The position numbers and the translations under genes are program-made. A stretch of DNA of 10,994 nucleotides from an uncultured Paracoccaceae bacterium (lineage in GTDB: Bacteria; Pseudomonadota; Alphaproteobacteria; Rhodobacterales; Rhodobacteraceae), in assembly GCA_938038825.1 (NCBI GenBank), contig CALHST010000154.1:1-10994 (forward strand), given 5' to 3'. The notes under the pieces were generated by a model. It saw only the letters and a program-made list of their open reading frames with translations. It was not told where the DNA came from and did no database searches. Of the stretch, positions 1-5,853 are shown piece after piece (position 1 is the first letter of the stretch; the number at the start of each line of letters is the position of its first letter).

Positions 1-449
1 CGGATTTCCATCTCGACCAGCTCAAGAAGCTCTTCGTCGTCGACCTGGTCCACTTTGTTCATGAAGACAACCATCGTTGGGATGCCAACCTGGCGGCCCA
101 GCAGGATGTGCTCGCGAGTCTGAGGCATCGGGCCGTCAGCCGCGTTCACAACCAGGATCGCGCCGTCCATTTGCGCCGCACCGGTGATCATGTTTTTCAC
201 ATAATCCGCGTGGCCGGGGCAATCAACGTGGGCGTAGTGACGGTTTTCCGTCTCGTATTCCACGTGCGCCGTCGAGATCGTGATCCCACGCGCTTTTTCT
301 TCGGGCGCGCCGTCAATCTGGTCATACGCCTGGAAATCACCAAAATACTTCGTGATCGCAGCTGTCAGCGTCGTCTTGCCGTGGTCAACGTGGCCAATCG
401 TGCCAATGTTAACGTGCGGCTTATTACGTTCAAACTTTTCCTTTGCCAT
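1..449 (-). CDS. tuf: Elongation factor Tu, N-terminal part (cut by the window edge)
   Basis: EF-Tu is the cytoplasmic GTPase that delivers aminoacyl-tRNA to the ribosomal A site. Only the first 149 codons are present, covering most of the G domain; the rest lies beyond the left edge. The protein opens MAKEKFERNKPHVNIG. It shows the P-loop GHVDHGKT (residues 19-26), the switch I motif RGITI (54-58), DCPGH with the catalytic histidine at 80 (76-80), and NKVD for guanine specificity (131-134). The frame is intact. The start is fixed by an AGGAGG seven bases upstream. It is the last visible gene of the str operon, 59 nt after fusA, with a strong stem-loop in the gap. Proteobacteria often carry a second tuf copy elsewhere, so whether this is tufA or tufB cannot be decided. 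Identification is certain. Confidence 0.98.
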   Translation of the reverse strand, partial: MAKEKFERNKPHVNIGTIGHVDHGKTTLTAAITKYFGDFQAYDQIDGAPEEKARGITISTAHVEYETENRHYAHVDCPGHADYVKNMITGAAQMDGAILVVNAADGPMPQTREHILLGRQVGIPTMVVFMNKVDQVDDEELLELVEMEI

Positions 450-456
450 GTCATGG

Positions 457-462
457 CCTCCT
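457..462 (-). promoter_or_regulatory. Shine-Dalgarno site of tuf
   Basis: The minus strand reads AGGAGG here, seven bases before the tuf ATG at 449-447. A second, out-of-frame ATG lies at 454-452, only two bases from this site and too close for efficient initiation, so the 449 start is preferred. The start codon sits inside the near-palindrome GCCATGACATGGC (457-445), which could form a weak 4-bp hairpin. Confidence 0.85.
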
Positions 463-473
463 ATTCGTTGGAG

Positions 474-498
474 GTAAGGCGCAGCAATCGCGCCTTAC
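474..498 (-). promoter_or_regulatory. Stem-loop in the fusA-tuf intergenic region
   Basis: A perfect 9-bp inverted repeat, GTAAGGCGC / GCGCCTTAC (474-482 and 490-498), flanks a 7-nt loop. It lies between the fusA stop and the tuf Shine-Dalgarno site. No T-run follows it in the direction of transcription, so it does not look like an intrinsic terminator. An RNA processing or stability element that lets tuf accumulate separately from fusA is a reasonable inference, but it is untested. Confidence 0.6.
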
Positions 499-508
499 AC
501 TATTGGGT

Positions 509-2629
509 TTAGGCGTATTTCGCCTGAATTTCGTCCGAGATGTTTTGCGGAACCGGATCATAGTGATCGAACTGCATCGTGAACTGCGCGCGGCCCGAGG
601 ACATGGAACGCAGTGTGTTGATGTAACCGAACATATTTGCCAGCGGCACAAATGCGTCGATCGCAATTGCGTTGCCGCGGTTTTCTTGACCGGACACCTG
701 ACCCCGACGAGAGGTCAGATCGCCAATGATGCCACCTGTGTATTCTTCAGGTGTTACCACTTCCACTTTCATGATCGGCTCAAGCAGTTTCGCACCGGCT
801 TTGCGCATACCTTCACGCATGCCCATCCGAGCGGCAATTTCAAAGGCCAGAACCGAGGAGTCCACGTCGTGGAATTTCCCGTCGATCAAAGCAACTTTGA
901 AGTCGATCACAGGGAAGCCCGCCAATGGACCAGAGTCCATGACCGAGTTGATCCCTTTTTCCACGCCCGGAATATATTCTTTAGGCACGGCACCACCAAC
1001 AATGCGCGATTCAAAGGAATACCCTTCGCCCGGCTCTGTCGGAGAGATGATCAATTTCACTTCCGCGAACTGACCGGAACCACCGGACTGTTTCTTGTGC
1101 GTGTATGTGTGCTCGACTTCGTGACCAATGGTCTCGCGGTACGCAACTTGTGGGGCACCAATGTTGGCTTCCACTTTGAATTCACGCTTCAGACGGTCCA
1201 CCAGGATATCCAAGTGAAGTTCGCCCATGCCCTTCATGATGGTCTGACCGCTTTCGAGGTCAGTTTCCACGCGGAAGGATGGATCTTCAGCGGCCAAGCG
1301 CTGCAGACCTGTGGACATTTTCTCTTGGTCGCCTTTGGTCTTCGGCTCGACCGCGATCTCGATCACTGGGTCTGGGAAGGTCATCGTTTCCAGAACAACC
1401 GGTTCCGCCACAGAACACAGGGTATCCCCTGTTGTGGTATCTTTCAGGCCGCCCAATGCGATGATGTCACCCGCAAATGCTTCTGTGATCTCTTCCCGGT
1501 CGTTGGAGTGCATCAGCATCATACGGCCAACGCGCTCTTTCTTGCCCTTCGTAGAGTTCAGCATCGAGTCGCCCTTGTTCAGGGTGCCCGAGTAAATCCG
1601 TGTGAAGGTCAAAGAACCAACAAAGGGGTCGTTCCAGATTTTGAACGCAAGAGCGGAGAACGCCATGTCATCATCCGCACGGCGCGGGATGTCACGAACT
1701 TCGTCTTCGTCGCCAGGGCGGAAGCCCATGTAATCAACAACGTCCAGCGGGCTGGGCAGATAGTCGATCACAGCGTTCAGCAAAGGCTGCACGCCTTTGT
1801 TTTTGAACGCAGACCCACCAAGAACAGGAACAAACGCCATGTCCAAAGTGCCTTTGCGCAGCAACGCGCGCAGCGAGGCAACGTCAGGCTCGGCCGCATC
1901 CATCAGGTATGCTTCCATCGCGTCGTCGTCTTGCTCGACGGCCGCTTCGATCATCTTGCCGCGCCATTCGTTGGCCATGTCCTGCAGCTCGGGGCGGATC
2001 GGTGCTTTGACCCAGGACGCACCCAGATCTTCACCTTGCCACAGCCACTCTTCCATGGTCACGAGGTCCAGCAGACCTTCCAATTCGGTTTCGGCACCAA
2101 TTGGAATACCAACAGGAACAGCGCGCGCGCCGGTCCGGTCTTCGATCATCTCAACGCAGTTAAAGAAGTCCGCGCCGATTTTGTCCATTTTGTTGACAAA
2201 AACCATACGTGGAACTTTATAGCGATCCGCTTGACGCCACACGGTTTCCGTCTGAGGCTCAACGCCCGCGTTTGCATCCAACACACAAACCGCGCCATCA
2301 AGAACCGCCAAGGAGCGTTCAACTTCAATCGTGAAGTCCACGTGGCCGGGGGTGTCGATGATGTTCAGGCGGTGCTTTTCAGTTTCGGCTGTTTCACCAT
2401 CTTCGGTGCGCTCCCAGAACGTTGTCGTCGCAGCAGACGTAATTGTAATGCCGCGCTCTTGTTCTTGTTCCATGTGGTCCATGGTTGCCGCGCCATCGTG
2501 CACTTCGCCGATGTTGTGGGATTTGCCTGTATAATACAGGATGCGTTCGGAACACGTCGTTTTACCAGCATCAATGTGGGCCATGATGCCGAAGTTCCGG
2601 TAACGGTCGAGAGGAAATTCGCGTGCCAT
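509..2629 (-). CDS. fusA: Elongation factor G
   Basis: EF-G is the GTPase that drives tRNA-mRNA translocation and, with ribosome recycling factor, splits post-termination ribosomes. At 706 aa it has the usual full length (about 700). Visible G-domain motifs are AHIDAGKT (17-24), RGIT (59-62), DTPGH with catalytic H96 (92-96), NKMD (146-149) and the later SAFKNKG. Domain III-V signatures include VEPKTKGDQEKM, GMGELHLDI and PQVAYRETI. Codon use is strongly biased, with no TTA, CTA or TCA codons, as expected for a highly expressed gene. Residue 52 in the switch I approach is His (TMDHMEQEQERG) where E. coli has Trp. The start is supported by AGGAG (2637-2641), seven bases upstream. It follows rpsG by 24 nt and precedes tuf in one operon. 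Identification is certain. Confidence 0.99.
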   Translation of the reverse strand: MAREFPLDRYRNFGIMAHIDAGKTTCSERILYYTGKSHNIGEVHDGAATMDHMEQEQERGITITSAATTTFWERTEDGETAETEKHRLNIIDTPGHVDFTIEVERSLAVLDGAVCVLDANAGVEPQTETVWRQADRYKVPRMVFVNKMDKIGADFFNCVEMIEDRTGARAVPVGIPIGAETELEGLLDLVTMEEWLWQGEDLGASWVKAPIRPELQDMANEWRGKMIEAAVEQDDDAMEAYLMDAAEPDVASLRALLRKGTLDMAFVPVLGGSAFKNKGVQPLLNAVIDYLPSPLDVVDYMGFRPGDEDEVRDIPRRADDDMAFSALAFKIWNDPFVGSLTFTRIYSGTLNKGDSMLNSTKGKKERVGRMMLMHSNDREEITEAFAGDIIALGGLKDTTTGDTLCSVAEPVVLETMTFPDPVIEIAVEPKTKGDQEKMSTGLQRLAAEDPSFRVETDLESGQTIMKGMGELHLDILVDRLKREFKVEANIGAPQVAYRETIGHEVEHTYTHKKQSGGSGQFAEVKLIISPTEPGEGYSFESRIVGGAVPKEYIPGVEKGINSVMDSGPLAGFPVIDFKVALIDGKFHDVDSSVLAFEIAARMGMREGMRKAGAKLLEPIMKVEVVTPEEYTGGIIGDLTSRRGQVSGQENRGNAIAIDAFVPLANMFGYINTLRSMSSGRAQFTMQFDHYDPVPQNISDEIQAKYA

Positions 2630-2653
2630 TGGGCTGCTCCTGAAACCTTTTGT

Positions 2654-3124
2654 TTACCAGCGATAATGGCTGAAGGCTTTGTTTGCCTCGGCCATCTTGT
2701 GGGTATCTTCACGCTTTTTCACAGCGGTGCCGCGGGACTGTACTGCGTCCATCAGCTCACCTGCGAGGCGCTCTTGCATCGTGTTTTCGTTCCGATTGCG
2801 CGATGCGGTGATCAACCAACGGATCGCCAAAGCTTCGCGGCGCTCGGGGCGGACTTCGACAGGCACCTGATAGGTGGCACCACCAACCCGACGGGAACGA
2901 ACTTCCAATGTCGGTTTGATATTGTCGAGCGCTTCGTGGAACACTTCCACTGGGGCCCGCTTGATTTTGGATTCAACCCGGTCCAGGGCGCCATAAACGA
3001 TCCGTTCTGCAACGGACTTTTTGCCGTCCAGCATCAGGTTGTTCATGAACTTCGACAGAACCTTATCGCCATATTTGGCGTCGGGCAGAATTTCGCGCTT
3101 TTCAGCGGCGTGACGACGAGACAT
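2654..3124 (-). CDS. rpsG: Ribosomal protein S7 (30S subunit)
   Basis: S7 is a primary binder of 16S rRNA. It nucleates assembly of the 30S head and contacts tRNA at the E site. The 156-aa protein has the standard length and begins MSRRHAAEKREILPD. It contains the conserved KFMNNLMLDGKKS (25-37), the RVGGATYQVPVEVRPERR stretch (79-96) that lines the RNA-binding groove, and the C-terminal HKMAEANKAFSHYRW. It is the second gene of the str operon, 12 nt after rpsL and 24 nt before fusA. In E. coli, S7 represses its operon by binding a roughly 100-nt rpsL-rpsG spacer. That spacer does not exist here, so any such feedback must act at another site. Identification is certain. Confidence 0.99.
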   Translation of the reverse strand: MSRRHAAEKREILPDAKYGDKVLSKFMNNLMLDGKKSVAERIVYGALDRVESKIKRAPVEVFHEALDNIKPTLEVRSRRVGGATYQVPVEVRPERREALAIRWLITASRNRNENTMQERLAGELMDAVQSRGTAVKKREDTHKMAEANKAFSHYRW

Positions 3125-3131
3125 TCAAATA

Positions 3132-3138
3132 TCCTCTT
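3132..3138 (-). promoter_or_regulatory. rpsG ribosome-binding site overlapping the rpsL stop
   Basis: The minus strand reads TAAGAGGAT, where TAA is the rpsL stop (3139-3137) and AAGAGGA is the rpsG Shine-Dalgarno site. The GAGGA core ends seven bases before the rpsG ATG. This arrangement suits translational coupling of S7 to S12. Confidence 0.75.
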
Positions 3139-3508
3139 ACTTAGGCCGCTTGGCGCCATATTTGGAACGACGTTGCTTGCGGTCTTTAACACCTTGGGTG
3201 TCAAGCACACCGCGCAGGATGTGATAGCGCACGCCGGGAAGGTCTTTTACACGACCGCCACGGATCAGAACCACAGAGTGTTCCTGAAGGTTGTGGCTTT
3301 CACCTGGAATGTAGCTGATGACCTCGAAACCATTGGTCAGGCGCACCTTCGCAACTTTCCGCATCGCAGAGTTCGGTTTCTTTGGCGTTGTCGTGTACAC
3401 GCGGGTGCAAACGCCCCGTTTTTGTGGACACTGCTCTAGGTGCATGGACTTAGAACGTTTGATTTTAGGCTGGCGCGGTTTGCGGATCAGCTGTTGGATC
3501 GTTGGCAT
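3137..3508 (-). CDS. rpsL: Ribosomal protein S12 (30S subunit)
   Basis: S12 sits at the decoding centre of the 30S subunit and helps control translational accuracy. The 123-aa protein matches the family length. It carries the invariant CPQKRGVCTRVYTTTPKKPNSA (27-48) and HNLQEHSVVLIRGGRVKDLPGVRYH (72-96). The two classic streptomycin-resistance positions, K43 and K88 (counting Met), are both lysine, so the sequence looks streptomycin-sensitive at these sites. D89, the usual RimO methylthiolation target, is present. The start at 3508 gives the family N-terminus MPTIQQLIRK. The ribosome-binding site upstream (GAAGAGA) is imperfect. It is the first gene of the str operon, preceded by a leader of about 220 nt with its own promoter. 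A single rare CTA leucine codon occurs at residue 24. Identification is certain. Confidence 0.99.
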   Translation of the reverse strand: MPTIQQLIRKPRQPKIKRSKSMHLEQCPQKRGVCTRVYTTTPKKPNSAMRKVAKVRLTNGFEVISYIPGESHNLQEHSVVLIRGGRVKDLPGVRYHILRGVLDTQGVKDRKQRRSKYGAKRPK

Positions 3509-3528
3509 ATGGGTCTCTTCCCCGTCTC

Positions 3529-3540
3529 AACACATGTGTT
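3529..3540. repeat. 12-bp perfect palindrome upstream of rpsL
   Basis: AACACATGTGTT is an exact inverted repeat whose near edge lies 20 bases upstream of the rpsL start. It could be a protein-binding half-site pair or part of an RNA fold. A palindrome of this size can arise by chance, so function is not claimed. Confidence 0.4.
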
Positions 3541-3598
3541 TTGCGGGGTGTCCCCCACGGCTTCGTTCAAATGCGCTACAAGCGTCCCTGCAACGCGC

Positions 3599-3638
3599 AA
3601 AAACCGCAACCGTCCCGGGATTAACCGGACGACGCGGT
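3599..3638 (-). terminator. Leader hairpin with short T-run (possible attenuator or transporter terminator)
   Basis: On the minus strand ACCGC, then CGTCC-GG, pair with CC-GGACG, then GCGGT, around a TTAATC loop. This gives about 12 GC-rich base pairs with a small internal loop and one bulged G, followed directly by TTTTT with its first T closing the stem. It resembles an intrinsic terminator with a short T-tract. It lies downstream of both the transporter stop (3773) and the predicted str promoter (3766-3738), and upstream of rpsL. It could therefore terminate transporter readthrough, attenuate the str operon, or both. The call rests only on sequence inspection. Confidence 0.45.
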
Positions 3639-3737
3639 GGGTATCCAGAGGATCGGGTCTTATTTCATACCGGATCGTGACCACTACAGTTCTGATTTCC
3701 GACGCATGGACATAAATCCGGTAGCCGGGATGTGCGG

Positions 3738-3766
3738 CGTATAGGGGGAGTCGGGAACCCTGTCAA
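3738..3766 (-). promoter_or_regulatory. Sigma70-type promoter of the str operon
   Basis: The minus strand has TTGACA (3766-3761), a perfect -35 hexamer, a 17-bp spacer, and TATACG (3743-3738) as the -10. Transcription would start near 3731, leaving an untranslated leader of about 220 nt before rpsL. The -35 starts seven bases past the transporter stop codon, so the str genes need not depend on rpoC transcription. Confidence 0.65.
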
Positions 3767-3772
3767 CAGGCG

Positions 3773-4639
3773 TTAACCCGCTTTGAGCTGTGCCTCGCGC
3801 CACAGGGTAAACAGCCCTGCCCCAACAACGATTCCAGCCCCCAAAAGGGTGATCCCATCCGGCCAATCGCCAAAGACCAAAAAGCCAAGGATCAATGCAG
3901 CCACCAGCGACGTATATCGGAACGGCGCAATGAACGAAATCTCGCCCACACGCATCACCCGCACCGAAAAGCAATAGCCCCCCACAATAAAGATCGTAGA
4001 GCCGATGAGATACTGCCAAAGCTCTGCAGTGACGGGCTGCCACGTTTCACCCAGACTGAGCAGCCCAAAGAACAAAAAGACGTTCACGGTATTGGCCACA
4101 GCCACGGTCATCGACGGAACATGCTCTGGCAACAAACGCGTCACCAGATCGCGCGCTGTGACGCATAAGACAGCCGCCACCACATAGATGGACCAGATCG
4201 AAAAGCCCTCGGGGCCCGGGCGCAAGATCAGCAGCACCCCAACCAAGCCAATCAGAATGGCTGACATCCTGCGCCAACCCACGGGGTCTTTGAAGACAAG
4301 AAAGGCCCCAAAGGCCACGGTCAGCGGCAAAGCCTGCATAATCGCGCTGACATTCGCCAAAGGCATATGCAGCAGCGCGTTCAGGAAGAAATAGGCCGTG
4401 GCGATCTCGGTAACGGCACGCACCACAATCAGCTTCCACGCGGCCCGCCCCAGATCAAAACGCAACCCACCCAAAGCCAGCGCCAACGCAATCACAAAGA
4501 CGGACGCCATCGCCCCGCGCAGGGTCAGCAATTGGCCGATGGGCAACGCACCGCCGGTCAATTTGATAAAGGTGTCGTTCACCGTGAAGCAGACCATGGA
4601 TGCGATCATCAGCATCGCGCCTGTGACGTTGGGGCTCAT
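3773..4639 (-). CDS. EamA-family (DMT superfamily) transporter
   Basis: This is an inner-membrane permease of the drug/metabolite transporter superfamily; members move amino acids, nucleosides or other small metabolites. The substrate cannot be read from the sequence. The 288-aa protein has the family's ten hydrophobic segments, roughly at 6-24, 34-57, 70-90, 96-116, 124-140, 148-166, 176-196, 208-225, 234-255 and 263-280. They form two EamA repeats (about 8-139 and 149-279). The motif FKDPVGWRRMSAILIGLVGV (116-135) is typical of the first repeat's end, and FGDWPDGITLLGAGIVVGAG (256-275) is its counterpart in the second. The start at 4639 is the first ATG after an in-frame TGA; no strong Shine-Dalgarno site is seen. 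It is transcribed toward rpsL, and its stop codon abuts the str promoter. Family is certain, function unknown. Confidence 0.93.
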   Translation of the reverse strand: MSPNVTGAMLMIASMVCFTVNDTFIKLTGGALPIGQLLTLRGAMASVFVIALALALGGLRFDLGRAAWKLIVVRAVTEIATAYFFLNALLHMPLANVSAIMQALPLTVAFGAFLVFKDPVGWRRMSAILIGLVGVLLILRPGPEGFSIWSIYVVAAVLCVTARDLVTRLLPEHVPSMTVAVANTVNVFLFFGLLSLGETWQPVTAELWQYLIGSTIFIVGGYCFSVRVMRVGEISFIAPFRYTSLVAALILGFLVFGDWPDGITLLGAGIVVGAGLFTLWREAQLKAG

Positions 4640-4937
4640 GTCGTGATACTTTGCGTGTCAGGAATTCTGGAACCTTCCTTCAATCACGCCGTGCCCGGAA
4701 ACACTAGCACCCGTGCCAAATCCCTTCATTTTCGCGCCCCGCCCGATCTGCCCAAGGTGACGTTACGTCCGCTTTTGCGTTGCGCTTGGCGATAGCATCA
4801 CCCATTAAGTCACCACTGCATGTCGCCGTCCGGCGCGGATCGGCGGGTGCCATGACGCTGTTGCAGAGACCAGACCAGCCTGTCACAGGGCCTCACCTGC
4901 CCGTCACAGGGCGCCAACAGACGGCAGGACCCTGCGG
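4640..4937. other. Divergent intergenic region between transporter and acyltransferase
   Basis: These 298 bases separate two divergently transcribed genes and should hold both promoters, but I find no convincing -35/-10 pair on either strand. It contains a GC-rich imperfect hairpin (4824-4845, CGCCG-CCG against CGG-CGGCG) and tandem 21-bp repeats at 4879-4920. A short minus-strand open frame (4886-4704) has no family-like features and is not called. Confidence 0.6.
4879..4920. repeat. Two tandem 21-bp repeats upstream of the acyltransferase
   Basis: The units 4879-4899 and 4900-4920 match at 16 of 21 positions and share the core GTCACAGGGC. The first core is an exact inverted repeat, CCTGT-C-ACAGG; the second has one mismatch. 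The repeats end 17 bases before the acyltransferase ATG. A period of 21 bp is two helical turns, which would suit side-by-side binding of a regulator, but this is inference. Confidence 0.5.
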
Positions 4938-5708
4938 ATGACCGACACGCCCCCAGATCACACCTTGGACGCGGCTATCGACCCTTTGGCTGTACGGATT
5001 GTGAAACGCACTGTGCTGATCCTGCTGGGCCCCCTGTTTTTCCTGTTCATCGCATTTGTACCGCTGCTTTGCGCAAAACGATCCGGCTTTCGCGGCTGGT
5101 ATTGGCGCAGGGTCAAGCGGGCCTGCTCTTCGCTTTTGTGGTTGCTCAGCATCCGGGTCGAGATGTCGGAGGCCGACAAGCAGGCACTGGCAAAGGATGA
5201 AAACAGCGTCATTGTGATCAATCACCGCAGCAATCTGGATGGCTTCACCCTGATGGACACCATCCCTGACGATAAATGGTTCACCTTTGCCGCCAAGAAA
5301 GAACTGTGTGACGCCGCCCTGTTGAAAACGGGGTTCAAAGGGGCGGGCTTGGTCGAGATTGACCGAAAAAGTGGTAAGATCGCGATGGGTACACTCAGCG
5401 ACGCAGTCCGCACTATGGAACCGCGCCGGTCTGTTGTGTTGTTCCCGGAGGGCACACGCACAAAGTCCGAAACCCTGGGAGCCTTCAAACCCGGTGCTGT
5501 GTTGGTGGCGCGCGAAACAGGGCGCGTGATCCGCCCGATTGTTATTCACGCATCAGAACGCCTGCTGCCGCGTGGCAAAATCGTTCCCAAAAGCGGCACC
5601 ATCCGGGTTGAGGCGTTGCCGCCTTTCATCTGTGATCTTGCTGGATCTGTTGATGATGATGTCACACGCTTGCGCGACATGATGGTCGCTGTGTTTGACA
5701 AGGGCTAA
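4938..5708 (+). CDS. 1-acyl-sn-glycerol-3-phosphate acyltransferase family protein (PlsC-like)
   Basis: Members of this family transfer a fatty acyl chain to a lysophospholipid, most often lysophosphatidate to give phosphatidate, at the inner membrane during phospholipid synthesis. The 256-aa protein has a hydrophobic N-terminal anchor (about 25-45). The catalytic HX4D motif is NHRSNLD, with H96 and D101. The glycerol-phosphate-binding motif is FPEGTR (169-174), and RPIVIHA (199-205) fits the fourth conserved block. Start ATG 4938 has AGGA (4926-4929) eight bases upstream. The gene is convergent with nothing: it reads toward the Hint gene on the same strand, 145 nt away. Roseobacters carry several PlsC-like enzymes, and some acylate lyso-ornithine lipids (OlsA), so the exact acceptor is uncertain. 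The fold and reaction class are well supported. Confidence 0.92.
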   Translation: MTDTPPDHTLDAAIDPLAVRIVKRTVLILLGPLFFLFIAFVPLLCAKRSGFRGWYWRRVKRACSSLLWLLSIRVEMSEADKQALAKDENSVIVINHRSNLDGFTLMDTIPDDKWFTFAAKKELCDAALLKTGFKGAGLVEIDRKSGKIAMGTLSDAVRTMEPRRSVVLFPEGTRTKSETLGAFKPGAVLVARETGRVIRPIVIHASERLLPRGKIVPKSGTIRVEALPPFICDLAGSVDDDVTRLRDMMVAVFDKG

Positions 5709-5760
5709 GCCTTCGGGTCGTTCAGCCCGCCCCCGCGCTGACCCCATTGTTCCCCCTGCG

Positions 5761-5772
5761 GCAGATATCTGC
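5761..5772. repeat. 12-bp perfect palindrome upstream of the Hint gene
   Basis: GCAGATATCTGC is an exact palindrome about 80 bases before the Hint start, inside the 145-nt gap after the acyltransferase. The gap becomes AT-rich toward the gene and includes TAAAAT (5828-5833), a possible -10 without a recognisable -35. The palindrome could be an operator, but nothing beyond symmetry supports this. Confidence 0.35.
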
Positions 5773-5853
5773 AGTATGGTCTTCAATTGTCCACATATTG
5801 GCCACAAACCCACGGTTGTATCTGCTTTAAAATAAAATGAAGCAGTTAGGCCA

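Noticed and set aside
443..3439. A 998-codon plus-strand open frame opposite fusA, rpsG and rpsL
   Set aside because: It is in exact codon register with the three genes. Stops on this strand would need TTA, CTA or TCA codons in the genes, which highly expressed genes avoid. It ends at the single CTA leucine codon of rpsL (residue 24). The translation resembles no protein family.
3487..3684. A 65-codon minus-strand open frame in the rpsL leader, considered as a leader peptide
   Set aside because: No good ribosome-binding site, no runs of regulatory codons, and it overlaps the rpsL start region out of frame.
4704..4886. A 60-codon minus-strand open frame in the divergent intergenic region
   Set aside because: It has no clear Shine-Dalgarno site, no hydrophobic or domain pattern, and unremarkable composition; a chance frame in GC-rich DNA is more likely.
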